From Hepsetus odoe (lineage: Eukaryota; Chordata; Actinopteri; Characiformes; Hepsetidae): 64,000 bases of DNA. Where the stretch lies: contig CM029372.1 in the NCBI GenBank assembly GCA_017165825.1, positions 24,343,066 through 24,407,065 on the forward strand, written 5' to 3'. A program made the translations under genes and the position numbers. The notes under the pieces were generated by a model. That model ran no database searches. It saw only the letters and a list, made by a program, of their open reading frames with translations, and was not told the DNA's origin. Position 1 is the stretch's first letter. The number at the start of each line of letters is the position of its first letter. Positions 43,101-64,000 of this stretch are shown here, piece after piece.

Positions 43101-44596
43101 CCCCTTACCTGTAAATGATAACCGTGTTTAACCGCCTGTTATATTGATCTTTAAAACAAATTGCTTCCATTTTCTGCTGTTTCAGACACTATGAAGGAAT
43201 GGATGAATACTGTATCCCTGTAAAAAGGCTTTTAGAGACTTTAAATACAGTCCGAACTAAAGCGCACAACTTTAGACCAGTTTGAATCTCGGACCTGCCC
43301 TCAGTTCTTTACCAAAGGCACAGGATCAGGAGTTTTTACCTCTGTTAAAGCTGGCATGAACGCCGCTGTTCTTCTTCACTATTGATTATATGAGCAATCA
43401 CAATTTTCTTTTTCTTTTTTTGATTTATCACGAGCCACATTTTCCAGAGATTCTGAAAGCTTGTTAAAACATGGTGGTAAAAGTGTACCAATTTTGTCCC
43501 TGAGGCTTTTTCTTTGGCCAGCAAGCAAAAATGAAGCATGAATGATTATCATGGAAATGTTTTGCATCACTTCCCTGGTCAGTAATTGTGAGGCTTCCTG
43601 ACTCCTATGTACATATTTTCCATGTGTTTTGTGTTTGTTTTTTTTTGTTTTTTTTTTTCTTTCAGATGTTGAGTTTCTATTTTCAGTGCCGCTGGTCTGC
43701 TCTGCAGGGTTTTTGACTGTCTGGATTGCTCACTCTGCAGTGTGTGTGTGTGCTTATGTCTGTCGTTAACAGTCTTGTTTGTTTGCAGCGGCCGCTTTAG
43801 GGAACCTGGTGTCTGATTTGGCAGGACTCGGGTGAGTGTGCTTACATTTTCCACAGTAGTCACATGAAATATTAGCCTACTTGTACATTTGTGTTTTTTG
43901 TCTTCTGTTCCTCAGCCTCTAAACCTCTCTTTATCTTTCAGTATCAGTATCCCATAGGTTTGTTCTAAAGATGGGTTATGTTTATAACATTGCGGTGAAC
44001 AGTCTGACAGTTTGAGTGTGGGTATGTGTGTGCGTGTGGGCGTGTCAGAGAGAGAACATTACAGAGTTAATGATAGCAGTGATCTGAAATGTGAGCTTGT
44101 TTTAAGTGTAACCTGTGTGTGCGTTTGTGTTTTTATAGTTTAGCCGGTTACGTGGAGGCTCTTGCTGCCAGGCTCGGGATGCAGATCCCTGATCTCTCAC
44201 CCAAACAGGCTGATATGTGGCAGACCAGACTCAGCTCACACATGGTGAGGGGTGTGTTATTGTGTGCATGAGTTCATCTGAGCATTTCTATATAGTGAGT
44301 GCGTGTAAAGGAGAGATTAAGTGAGAAAAGACCCATTTAAAGGCATATTTTACAGCTTATTTAAACTTTTCACTTTTGTCAATCAGCCAAGAGGTGTGTG
44401 ATTTTTGACTGGAGATACAAACTGAGTTGATCTGTTTGGAAATACTTGGACTCTCTGATGCTGTTTCTGACACTGTGCTCCTGTGCAGGGGAAGGGCATC
44501 GGGGTCACCATTGGCTGCATTCTGGGAATGTTTCCACTTCTCTTCCTGGGTGACGAAGACGAAGAGGAGACGCTTAAGTCTCCAGACTCTAAGTAA
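32923..44596 (+). CDS. tmem65: Transmembrane protein 65
   Basis: Mitochondrial inner-membrane protein that in mammals is tied to Na+/Ca2+ exchange and to cardiac conduction. Seven coding exons: 32923-33184, 39381-39425, 41879-41946, 42635-42689, 43789-43831, 44139-44244, 44489-44596; GT/AG junctions and phases agree; 228 residues (human 240). The start MLRLCFPRALQPCVLGLRG is arginine-rich without acids, a plausible mitochondrial targeting peptide. Conserved words follow: GAKDFIYSLHPSERSCLLKE, then three membrane segments around VLLHNAIPFVGFGFLDNAIM, GISTMAAAALGNLVSDLAGL and GVTIGCILGMFPLLFLG, and an acidic tail. The ATG lies 25 bases into the exon opened by the acceptor at 32897, and its N-terminus is much shorter than the human one. 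Intron 2 (33185-39380) holds the inverted minisatellite. Confidence 0.96.
33457..33668 (+). repeat. tRNA-derived SINE, family A
   Basis: Head GCAGCGGTGGCCTAGTGCTT, body ACCCTTGAGCAAGGTACTGT. Sense in tmem65 intron 2. Confidence 0.84.
33695..33885 (+). repeat. tRNA-derived SINE, family C
   Basis: Strong Pol III-like head: GGTGGTCTAATGGTAGAACA (A box) and GCAGGTTCGAATCCCACC (B box), then ACTGTCCCTGTAATCAGGAA. The same body recurs at 41957-42128. Confidence 0.75.
34141..34167 (+). repeat. Poly(A) run
   Basis: Uninterrupted A stretch of about 27 bases in tmem65 intron 2, possibly the tail of an old retroposed copy. No parent sequence recognised. Confidence 0.8.
34404..34456 (-). repeat. tRNA-derived SINE head fragment, family A
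   Basis: Ends CTGCTAGGCCACCGCTGCCC; only the head and a little body remain, with an internal deletion. Confidence 0.65.
35438..35757 (+). repeat. tRNA-derived SINE, family B (near full length)
   Basis: B-box-like GGGTTTGATTCCCTGATG, then CTTTCTGTGTGGAGTTCACC, CTAAATTGCCCGTAAGTGTG, GCCCTGTGATGGACTGGCGA and GGGATAGACTCCAGCAACCC. Sense in tmem65 intron 2. Confidence 0.85.
36487..37095. repeat. 24-bp minisatellite arranged as a large inverted repeat
   Basis: Unit GGGGTCGGTGTGTAGTGTGT plus GTCA. The left arm (36487-36871) has about 16 units on the plus strand. After a spacer of about 28 bp, the right arm (about 36899-37095) has eight units in reverse complement. The outer left units match the right-arm units almost exactly. 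The inner left units are shortened to 20-23 bp and have gained CpGs (GTGCGCAGCGTGTC). Because 24 is divisible by three, several frames stay open by chance. Confidence 0.93.
37908..38200 (+). repeat. tRNA-derived SINE, family A, with duplicated tail
   Basis: Full copy ending TGTCACTTTCGCTTTCACTT (about 38130). It is followed by a second partial tail that starts TTTCGTTGTCGTGCTGTGCT and ends GGTAGTCACTTTCACTTT. Confidence 0.83.
38750..38784. repeat. (ATTT)n microsatellite
   Basis: About eight ATTT units in tmem65 intron 2. Confidence 0.9.
39571..39772 (+). repeat. tRNA-derived SINE, family A (B-box deletion)
   Basis: Head GGGGGCAGCGGTGCCCTAGT joins directly to GCGCTGAGGTACCCTTGAGC, so the B-box region is deleted. 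The tail AGTCACTTTCACTTTC is intact. Lies in tmem65 intron 3. Confidence 0.84.
39780..40960. repeat. Possible ancient DNA-transposon remnant
   Basis: Starts AAAAGTTAACACACCCTTGA, similar to the repeat-like segment at 1255. Short stretches read like a decayed transposase (for example around 40180-40380), but stops and shifts are too many for a firm family call. Confidence 0.35.
41034..41222 (+). repeat. tRNA-derived SINE, family A
   Basis: Head AGCAGCGGTGGCCTAGTGGT, B box GGGTTCGATCCCC, hairpin word GGTACCTTTGAGCAAGGTAC. One of the best-preserved heads. Lies in tmem65 intron 3. Confidence 0.87.
41957..42128 (+). repeat. tRNA-derived SINE, family C
   Basis: B box CAGGTTCGATTCCCACC, body GACTGTCCCTGTAATGAGGA, and GAAGAGCGTCTGCTAAATGC at the end. 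It starts about 10 bases after the tmem65 exon 4 donor. Confidence 0.75.
42399..42565 (+). repeat. tRNA-derived SINE, family A
   Basis: GGTGGTTTTGTGATTAGAGA, GGGTTTGAATCCCAGACC, then a diverged hairpin word. Sense in tmem65 intron 4. Confidence 0.82.
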
Positions 44597-46870
44597 TTAT
44601 TTCAATAGTGTGCAGGATATGGCCCGAGGAACACGTTTCCCAATGTTTTATCAAACTTCCTAGTTTTCACTCTGAAAAGTTTATTTTATTCTCTGCATGT
44701 TGAGTCTTTATAGCACAGGTCGTCCTGTACTTACGATGGGTTTTCATTCCACAAATCAGATCGCAAGTCAAATCAACCAGAAGTTGCACAACCTCGCATG
44801 AGGTACTGAACCCATACCCTGCCTAACCTAAGCCTAGCCTAAAACCATGGGAGTCAGGAAGTGAAGTAAAAGTGATTATTTGTCATTGAGAAATGGCAAC
44901 GCACACAGACAACCACAACGAATGCATCCTTTGCATTTCACCCATACCTACCGTGCAACAGGGGGGCAGCCATATCAAGCACCCGGGGAGCAGTGATGGG
45001 AACGGTATCCTCCACAAGGGTACTTCAGGGCACCCTGCTGGTCTGGGATTCAAACCCATGATCTTCCGAATTTGGGGCCTAGTCTCTAAACACTAAACCG
45101 CGATGCCTGTGAGATACAGGCTTCAAACAGAAATCACAGAAAAAAACCTTGCAAGGTGTGAGTTCCCGGCGTCCTTGCAGCATCCCAGCCTATCATACCA
45201 CATTGCCGAGCCCACGGAAAGGTTCGCTCGCAGCACCAACTTGATTTTATATAAATTCTTGTATCACTGTCGCCATCGTAACTTCGAAAAACCAAACCAT
45301 CGTAAGTTGAGGACAATCTGCATTTTGAAAAGACTCTACATACAATATTTTGCATGATTTTGATTCACCTTGAACCTTAGCTATGGAGGATGAGAGTCTG
45401 TTCGTTAAGTTAGATGTACTCCAGTGTTTCATTGGAAAGATTTGAACCACAGAGGAGATTTCCGTGTCCTGGGTCTGGTGGTAGGTGGAGTTAGTCTTGC
45501 AAAAGAACGCTTAAACCCACCACTCGCCAGCAATTGCAAAAATGGCCCTCAGAACAAATCATTATTTTTAAATAAGTATTTTTCACTCGCTTTTGGACCT
45601 GCATCCTCTCTTTTTATTCTTTTTATTTTTCTTTTGCATGGGGGGGGGGGACCTTTAGACACTATGACTGTGGTGAAAACTTCAGAGGTGCAGTATTTTA
45701 GTTGAACTGTTTTGTGATAGTACAAATATGTGAAAGTCCTGAAACTCCTGCAAGGCATTTATTATTCAGGACCTGCCTTAAATTATTCTGGAAGTGTTTC
45801 AAACGTAAATTTAAACGTAGTTAGGAGGATGAGAAATTGAAGGTTGGACTCACATGCAGGAGCCTAAAAGATTTGAATGCCTTATTTTTATGCTGAAAAA
45901 TACAAGTTTTCTAAAGGTGCCAATCTACCTATTTACAGAACAACTGCCAGAAAAGCATTATTATATATGTGTGTAGATGGATATATAGAGACGTGTTTAA
46001 ATAGTTTGTCATTGATTTCAGCAGTTTTTCTTTCAGCAAAAACACAAGTTAACATTAGAATGCATGCAAACACTAAGAAATCAGTAACACGGACCCAGAT
46101 TACATTTGTTTGTAAGAAGTATTACATTTTTTTTGGGATGCAGATTTCTTCACAGGATTTAAGCACACGAGTTAATCAGATCTAATGAAGGACTGCTGGA
46201 GCAGGTTTGTGATTGTAATTCTAAGCAATATTGGGAAGAGTGGTTGACATTGGAAAGTACTGTTTTCAATTTATTTTTATTTATTTGAATGCTTTTGTAA
46301 ACAACCACCTTTTAAAGAACAGTTTTTAAATGTATCGTATGCAAAATGAAAGCTTCTGGACAGTGCACATAAGCTTTCCAGATACAAATTAGACTTCGCC
46401 AAACAGTTTAAACGGGCTCTGCAATGCCCCTTCGTCATGTCCATCGTGATGGCCCTGAATCATCTCATCTTATATATAGCCTTTCTACACCGGTGTTGCA
46501 CTAAAGCAATACCTTGTATGAGGCATTACCTGTGCGTGGATTACGTCCTAATGCCAACATTTACCAATAACTCATTTTGTAGTGGGATGTTATATTTAAT
46601 GCTTTCTGACGCGTGAATGATATTTCAAGATTCTGAATGCTTTGGCCATTGTCTGAAACTGTTCATGTGGTCGTAGTGGAGGTTTTTTGGCCATTATTCA
46701 TGATCAGTCAGGTATAACTGGTTGTGTTTCATGGATACCTTTTTGTATTTTAAAGTCATGTGTCACTATGTCCTAGCATTTTAGTCCATGTACCAAGAAG
46801 ACCAAAGTGTGGCTGTTTTAATCATGGTTACCATTAGATTCAATAAATGAACGTATTGATGAAACTGATT
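44597..46870 (+). other. tmem65 3' UTR (probable)
   Basis: No coding frame is supported. The first strong AATAAA in sense orientation after the stop is at 46842-46847, which would give a 3' UTR of about 2.2 kb. It includes an inverted SINE at 44862-45112. Confidence 0.5.
44862..45112 (-). repeat. tRNA-derived SINE, family A, antisense in the probable tmem65 3' UTR
   Basis: From GTGAAGTAAAAGTGATTATT through CACAAGGGTACTTCAGGGCA and GGGATTCAAACCCATGATC to CACTAAACCGCGATGCC. Confidence 0.84.
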
Positions 46871-47261
46871 CAAATGATCATTGTTCTGAGAGTGCTAACA
46901 GATGCATCTGGGCGGGAGATCTCTGAGAGAAACCATAAAGTACAATTTAACATGGAGCAACAGCAGAGCTGGCATTTGGTATAACCATGGTGATTATTTG
47001 GACACTGCACCAGCAGAGCCAAGAAAACTTGAAAGAAATGTCTTGAAAATACCGTTATGCATTGCAAAGAACGCCTCCTGCCATCTGAAGAGGATGGGTA
47101 ATGTTCCACAAACCAGCTGCTCAGTTAATTTGGAATGGGACTCTCTTTGGGGGCCGGTTATTTTGATGTGGACCCGATTACTGTTTTCTGGTCTGCAAAA
47201 GGGAACCAAACCATTCGGTCAAGCACGTGGGTTAACGATCCAGTCTGTAATCTATAACATT

Positions 47262-47478
47262 GGTGGTCTAGTGGATCAGAAGGTCGTGGATTTGAGTCCC
47301 AGACCAGTAGGTTGCCCTGAGGTACCCTTGAGCAAGGTACCGTCCCCATCACTGCTCCCCAGGCGCTTGAAATAGCTGCCCTGGTGTGTGGGTTAAAGGC
47401 AGAGGCTGCATTTCATTGTGGTTCCTTGATGTTGTGCCGTGTACTCACAGTGACAAGTTGTCACTTTCACTTTCACTA
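47262..47478 (+). repeat. tRNA-derived SINE, family A
   Basis: GGTGGTCTAGTGGATCAGAAGG (20 bp of the usual head deleted), then GGTACCCTTGAGCAAGGTAC and the tail TTGTCACTTTCACTTTCAC. Confidence 0.85.
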
Positions 47479-47559
47479 ACCTATGATGGTTGCGTATCAC
47501 ATGGTGATGTTATTTATCACTACTTTTCTGTTGTATTTTAACTTTGGGAATACATGTAT

Positions 47560-47880
47560 TATACTGTGCTCAAGTCTTGAGCCCTCCCCCTTCTTAGTAT
47601 TGTGTAGGGAATCACCTCGTGATGCAAAAATACAGTTTTATGCCTGTCAAACTATATTTACTCAAGCATATTGAGTAGATTTTATGAAGGAACTGGGGGG
47701 GAAAAGTTTTACTATGACAGACTACAAAGTGCCTAAAGATACAAGGTTCTAGATAAAGGGGTTCCAACCACTCAGCATTCAGCGTCAGCAGTAAACAAAT
47801 CACCTGATCGTCTGGAATCATCTGCTCCTGTTTCTTCACTGCTTCATGTCTTAAGTTAGACGCTTTGTTCTGCTTGAAGG
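47560..47880. repeat. Dispersed repeat, relative of 22015-22320, rearranged
   Basis: Shares TACTGTGC…AAGTCTTGAGCC with the copy at 22015 on the same strand. The part with CTGCTCCTGTTTCTTCACTG (about 47820-47840) is in the opposite orientation, so one copy carries an internal inversion or two elements abut. Confidence 0.5.
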
Positions 47881-47926
47881 TTCAGATGTAGATCACTGTG
47901 TGGATTAACCAACACAGAACAATCAA

Positions 47927-48199
47927 ACTGCTCAGGTACAGAGACTGGACTGAAGATGAGAGACAACAACACTGTCCTTCAGGAAGATCTGGAGAACTGC
48001 TCAGGTACAGAGACTGGACTGAACATGAGAGACAACAACACTGTCCTTCAGGGAGATCTGGAGAACTGCTCAGGTACAGAGACTGGACTGAGAATGAGAG
48101 ACAACACTGTCCTTCAGGAAGATCTGGAGAACTGCTCAGGTACAGAGACTGGACTGAACATGAGAGACAACAACACTGTCCTTCAGGAAGATCTGGAGA
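47927..48199. repeat. Four-copy 69-bp tandem repeat
   Basis: Units begin near 47927, 47996, 48065 and 48131. Each contains CTCAGGTACAGAGACTGGAC and CACTGTCCTTCAGGAAGATC. The third unit is 66 bp through loss of one AAC. Unit length and indel are both multiples of three, so several frames stay open on both strands. Confidence 0.92.
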
Positions 48200-51100
48200 A
48201 CGGTTCCTCAACAACAGAAAAATATGAGTCTTCTTGAAGCAAAATATGAAGAAACAAGGGGAACATAAGTTCCCAAAAGGTCAAAGTCTCGCATGTGTGT
48301 TTTATGCAACTTGAATGAAAGGATTAAAGAACAGCGTATTATACATTAGCATATATCTATTTATTAATTTGTCCAATTATTTAAACTTCTGGAATAATGT
48401 AAACTTATATTCACAAAAGGAAAGAAATTGCTGATCATTTCTCAATCATATAATCATCAGTCAAATGAAAGCAATGATAATTACAATAATAATATCTGAA
48501 TATAATAATTGTCTTCTTAACAATATTAACATTCACAACATGTCTCCATATGCTGAGGTGTCCCACATTTTAAACACTGAGTATTTCCCTCGGTTTGTAA
48601 GCGTTTCTGTGGTTCTGTATAAATATGTACATTCCTACGCTCCTAAAGCCCGTAAGAAGGACAGGGTGTGTATGGCTTGTCCATGGCTATGGCTAAGTTT
48701 AAGGGTAGGATTCCCACACTAGGGACGTTTCATTCTTTAATATTAGATACAGCCTCTCATGACTTTAAAGAATAAATATAGCGCTACACAATGGGAGAAA
48801 CGTTTCACTACCACTATCTTTCTTAGGAGGACTTTTATACACAAAAAGGTGGCTATAGAAAATCAGAAGGTTCTACTTCTCTGTACTGAGAAGAGTTCAG
48901 GCGAGTCTCCAGTCAACCCCTAGCTCCCCACCTAGTCAAGTCATGTCTAGGGAATTAAAAAAACGAAGGCTTGGATTACATCATATCTGTGTCTTTGGGA
49001 CACTCGAGCTCCCTTAAGGCCCCTCAGGAGGTTTCGTTGACACCACCGCTTCACTCAACGCAGTAATAAGAATGTTATGCTATGGAATACTTTTAACTTG
49101 GTATCGAACGACTGAAAAATGGTCCAAAACTTGATTTTAATGCACACCCATTTGTGTTTTTGACTCTCTGCCCTTCACAAACGCTGATAGGGATCTGTAG
49201 CTGTGTTTACAAAGATTGAAAACTGAATTTTCCAAGTGCCTATAATTATAGGAACATGATTAGCCGCTGTGTATGTATAGAAAAAGTTGATCAAATCATT
49301 GAAATATGAATTAAAGAGCTGTCTGATGAGCGCTTCATTTAATTTAAAAGCAGATGGTCATATTCATCCTTAAAACAGCACCGAAAATGATGGAAGCATC
49401 CAGTCAAATCCTAAATCTTGCGCTAAATCAATAGTGCTTTTCATTTTTGTTCTCTGGGCGTAGCCTTGTCGAAAGAGTTCAAGAGCAGGAAATACACGAG
49501 TGGCAATTACAGGCTGAGCAGGGACATTAAAATGGATTGAAACTCCATTTCCCCCTTGATCACAAATGCAACATTGCAGATTTAAACTTCAAACACTTAA
49601 GTTTGATACAGGTTTTATGTTCAGACACTTGCCAGGGCTCTCATTGGTCCTGTACGTTTTGAGTGTGCGGGTTTCTCGGGGCTAAAACGAAAAAAATGTA
49701 AAAATCCTACTTAGTTTACTACTTCCGGAGCAGGGGGTCGATTGAGACTCCGCCTTATTAAACTTGGTTCGTTCGCGTCGCTCTTCGCTTTCAAAGTGGC
49801 AGCTGCTCTTGAACTATCATCTCCATGGCAACAAACGAGCCAATCAAAGCGACCCGGAACCAAATCGTTTAGGCACGGAAATCGATTTTTTTTTTTCATT
49901 TATCTTTTCATTAATAGCATCTGAAGTGCAGACAAAAGTATCAACACCTTCAACCACAACAAAAAAAAATATCGTAATAATAATAATAATAATAATAAAT
50001 AAAACAAAATAAACAAATAAAGCAACTGACTAAAAACCTACCAGCAAAAAACAGCTAATGGTGTATATGTGTAATCATCTATCGAACATCAAGGAAGAAT
50101 CATAAAAACAAATAGGACTTGGTCAAATGAATAAAACTGTATAAATTGAACAAGGTATCGGATCCAAAAGTCCTCAGGCTCTATTTACATTGTAATCCCA
50201 AGCTTGTGGCTAAAAATCAGCAACGATCTCTGGAAAAAAGAAAAAAAAGAGTTCCCAAATCTAACGGCAAGGAAAGTGAATAGAAACGTCTGGCGGTGTG
50301 GCGTGTGTCTGCAAAGGTGTGTGTCTGAAAGAAAGTAACAGTAGGACCAAATGAGGTATGAAGATTAATGCTGCTACTTTCTTCTTTGATCTGTGTGTGT
50401 GTGTGTGTGTTTTTATCTCCATGCTCCGGAGACTATTATATTACATTGCCACAATACAGTACATTGGTAATGGGTATATTTTGTGCTTAAATAAAGTTCT
50501 AACACTGAGTAGATGGGCTATAGTCCTGGAGATATAAGCACTAGAGCTAGAGCTATGAACAGTAGATCTTTATTGAGTAGTCTGATCTGCGGTTTCCTTC
50601 CTTTTGAGTCCCTGCCGTTAGCTGATCTTGGTGTTCCCCATCTGAACGTAGTCCTCTCACACTCACACACACACACTCTCACACACACACGCGCATATAC
50701 GCATACAGACACATGCATGCACACACTCACGAAGGAAAAACGAAACAAATCCATTCGTAATGTCGCACTGATGCACAGAATCACCTGTATGCAGAACACG
50801 TCCCATCGATTGAGCAGACGAATGCCAAGAGCCACAAACTCACTAAAGCGAACCGAGGGGTCGTCTTTTCTATCGAGACGCCCCTTTTTGCGATGCTTCC
50901 ACACATCCGCACACTCGCTCACACTTTGCTCTTTTGCTTGGTGCCGGTGTCCCGTCGATGAGATGAGGGGGGATCCTTTATTTCGAAGTCCTCAAAAAAG
51001 CAGCAGAGTCCAATCAGAGACAATATTTCCACAATTCAAACTTGTACACCTTTTTGCTCTTTTACAAACTCCAGAGCGTGAAAAAAAAGAGTGTCCTGTG

Positions 51101-51386
51101 TGTTAAAGTGTCTCTTTTGTTGTATTTTCTTATTTCCCCTGTTATGTATAGAGCTCTTTAGGCACAGAGAAGAGGCTCCGCCGGCCTGGCGGCAAAGGGG
51201 GAGGGGTTTCTGAGCAGTATGGCGACATCTGATTGGCTCAGGAAAACCACGCCTCCTTAAAAAGTTTGAAAAGGCTTGATAAACAAAACAAAAAGGAAAA
51301 AAACAAAAATCCAAGAAGTGTTATTGAGTCATTATTAGGAAGAGGAGGCTTGTGGGTTATGTAGTCAGTAATAAAGACCATAACCG

Positions 51387-51432
<46 letters not shown>

Positions 51433-53409
51433 AGACCAACACACAGCCTCTCAACACCCATCATGCTGGGAACAACAGATATTCCTGCTGAGAGAGAGAG
51501 AGAGAGAGAGAGAGTGAGGTGTAAGGGAGATGTACTAAGAAAGAAAAACATGTAGGCCATCTCTCTCTATCTCTCTCTGTTGGTTTCTTTGTCATGGGCC
51601 GGAGTCTTTTTTCAACAAGAACATCGACTGTAAAACTGCACCCGGTGGCTAATTTTGTTATTCCACTAAATACAAAAGAGCTGATTGTCATTGTTTTGGC
51701 TCAATATTGAAGAGGGAAAGAAAACGAGAGAGGGAGAGAAAGGAGGAGAGAGACACAGAGTGGCATAAGCGCTCCAAGGTGTTTACGAGTCCGTAGGTGT
51801 GCTTTTCGGGTTTGTTAACGGGCCAGAGAGCAGGTGTTATTATCAGGCTCTTCCTCTCTCCCCTCTCTCAGCCAATCAGACACAAGAGAGGGTCCTGGAC
51901 AGTGGCTGGACTGATCATGTGTCCTTTCATGCTGCTGTGGTCAGTCATGTTCCAGTGTGACCACCGTAGATTGGCTGGGGGGAAGAGAAAGAGAGGAGAC
52001 AGAGAGAAAGTGCAGGAGGGAAGCAAGTGATTTGGGGTCCAATCTCAATCCAGTCAGTCTTTGATTGACAGAAAACATGTCCAGTAGTAGAAAGCAGGAC
52101 TCACAAAGTTTCAGTAATGCTTAAACAGTTGCTGATAGCTTGTTTGGTCATGGATGTATGCTTATTAATCATCCAGACATTAAATTTCACTGCAATCAGA
52201 TAGACAAGACAATAGCAAATGATATGGGGTGACATGAGTGATGGATGGCACACACATTACATACTGATTGAAGGTCAATCCAAACGCTTCTGGCAGCCTA
52301 ATAAAATCCCTCTTTTCGTTCTGTTACTAATCAAAGCGAGCTCTTCATCAGACCTGAATACATCCTGTCTGAACCTGATCCACTGCTTCTAGATTGGGCC
52401 TAAAGCTCAACAAAATTGTTTGCCAACCCAGAATGACCCACATGAATGGGTTTTAAACTGGCCAAGAAAGTTTTATTTCAATCAGGCCCAACCAGCTCAC
52501 CAAATTCTGAAGTTTCTAATCAGATCTGATGATGATTAAACATTATATAATAAACAGCTGCCCCAAGGTGCCTTTATATTCTGCTTTGACAAATGTAATC
52601 ATCAAGCAATGCTTTATATTTTGGAGACTGGCTGCAGGAAACTGTGCTCTCCTGAAAAGATTCACTATTAATTTCCTGTTCACCCATTTCATTACAAGCT
52701 TGGGTTCCAGCGGACAAATATTTGGACCAATATTTCAAGCTTAAGCTGAAATAAACTCCCGTACATGTACATTCAGCGGTGACTGGCATTACATTTTCTT
52801 ATAAATTAAAATGAGTTATGAAGGTCCAGATGAACTATCGTAGTCCAAAACATGCTCTTTACCTTGAGTTACAACTTCTCTTCTGAAATGAAGTGCCAGT
52901 GTTTAAATAGCAGATTATCACTAAACCCGTAAAGCCTAAACTCAAGCCACCAGTATATTTAAGAGCATGCTATGAAAACGAAAACATTTCTGCAACCGTC
53001 TTCCGTCCGCAAACACCAATAAAGCTTCTTTATAGGGTATTTCAACTGGAATTGCCAGCCACTTTTCCTGTTCTGCTGGCATCCATTCATATTTGCAGTT
53101 TTGGTTTAATAATTGCTTAAAATGGTTTCAATGGAGTAATGGCTTAAAAATGAACAGACAAATGAAGAAATGAACAGTTGGCTGCCAAGTTCAGCCTGCA
53201 GGTAAGCCACAATCATATTGTCGATGTTAAGAAAACCTTTATACTGAGGGTAACATTTCAGGATGAGTAGATCCATACATTGGTAGGCTTTCTTACAAGG
53301 GCGACAATATGCTGGAATGTGTGGATGATTTCCGTGCTATAATAATGTTTATGACTAATCTTTAATGGCGGTTTTATGGCAGGAATGTCAAAACAACATC
53401 TGCGCAGGA
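48200..53409. other. Gene-poor stretch; right part probably syngap1 3' UTR
   Basis: No coding region supported. Besides the promoter-like cluster it holds CA/GT repeats (50394-50411, 50660-50690, 51391-51429) and a GA repeat (51489-51514). The syngap1 stop is at 53410-53412 on the minus strand, so its 3' UTR should extend leftward from there; no end could be fixed. Confidence 0.45.
49630..49870. promoter_or_regulatory. Orphan promoter-like cluster (ETS, RFX X-box, CCAAT)
   Basis: An inverted CCAAT (CTCATTGGTCC, near 49643), an ETS-type ACTTCCGG (49721-49728), an RFX X-box ATCTCCATGGCAAC (49819-49832) and CCAAT (49840-49844) fall within 200 bp, and the stretch is richer in CpG than its surroundings. 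No gene starting here is recognised on either strand. Confidence 0.45.
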
Positions 53410-63584
<10,175 letters not shown>

Positions 63585-64000
63585 CTGGCAACAAGCACAC
63601 AGATAATATATTGTGATGCTGTCTATGTTTTTAAATGAATGATTTGCCCCTCATATCGCAAAGAAAAATGAGAAATCCTGTCAGATTTTAGTGGAGATTA
63701 TTTTATCATCATGTGATTCTGATGAAAAATGATTCTTCGGCCTCCAGCTGTTCCTCTTAAGGCTCATTTCTCTCCATACTCCATTGTGGGGGCAGTGTAG
63801 CTCATAGTCACAACACAGGGAATACATTTCATAAAAAAATTGAAACATTTTCTGAAGGTACATAGAATGTAATTCACAGCCCCACAGACCACTGTTGTCT
63901 ACAATCCTGCCTCCACTTTTGCCTCTTTTATAACAGGAACGTCAGTATGAACTGCACTACCATCGCCATGTTTATCACAAACTTCTCACTTTGCCCTCTA

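Noticed and set aside
46902..47375. A 157-codon plus-strand frame
   Set aside because: The second half reads into a SINE and the first half has no recognisable domain.
47927..48199. A CRISPR-like array
   Set aside because: Repeats are directly adjacent with no unique spacers, and the window is vertebrate DNA.
44597..49700. Search for trmt12, expected near tmem65
   Set aside because: No frame of suitable length or methyltransferase motif is present here or elsewhere in the window.
50513..51106. Overlapping frames of 197 (+) and 134 (-) codons
   Set aside because: They run through CA repeats and show no recognisable domain. Part of the minus-strand frame (SVRFSEFVALGIRLLNRW) looks protein-like, but I could match it to nothing and found no acceptor to support an exon.

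Overview
This is a vertebrate genomic window, most likely from a teleost fish. Genes have many short exons with GT/AG introns. There are abundant CA, CT, ATT and ATCT microsatellites, decayed Tc1/mariner transposons, and a tRNA-derived SINE family with about 25 copies. I cannot fix the species. One assembly gap of 268 Ns lies at 23647-23914.

Layout from left to right: the last exon of mtss1 (+) ends at 1159. A degraded 1.47 kb Tc1-like element with terminal inverted repeats and TA target sites lies at 6009-7478. ndufb9 (-) is complete in four exons (8349-13140). tatdn1 (+) is complete in twelve exons (13438-22793); its ATG is about 300 bp from that of ndufb9, so the two probably share a bidirectional promoter. 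rnf139 (+) is complete in four coding exons (24298-29679), behind a GC-rich promoter with a consensus CRE. tmem65 (+) is complete in seven coding exons (32923-44596), behind a promoter with an inverted pair of ZNF143-type sites. A gene-poor stretch (44597-53409) holds the probable tmem65 3' UTR, a 69-bp tandem repeat, an orphan promoter-like cluster near 49.7 kb and probably the syngap1 3' UTR. The last four recognised coding exons of syngap1 (-) lie at 53410-63584, and that gene continues past the right edge.

The block mtss1-ndufb9-tatdn1-rnf139-tmem65 corresponds to human 8q24.13. From memory of the human map, rnf139 is inverted here relative to its neighbours and trmt12 is missing. syngap1 is a human chromosome 6p21 gene, so its place next to tmem65 is either a teleost linkage or an assembly join.

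The genes are not one pathway. Two products are mitochondrial (a complex I accessory subunit; an inner-membrane protein linked to Na+/Ca2+ handling). One is an ER ubiquitin ligase, one a TatD-type nuclease, one an actin/membrane adaptor and one a synaptic Ras/Rap GTPase-activating protein.

I found no novel multi-gene system. The most interesting signals are: a 24-bp minisatellite arranged as a large inverted repeat (36.5-37.1 kb); the syngap1 C-terminal region, with a duplicated splice acceptor plus exon start, two in-line acceptors and no frame for the PDZ-binding tail; an intronic AT-rich array in ndufb9; and strong orientation clustering of the SINEs.
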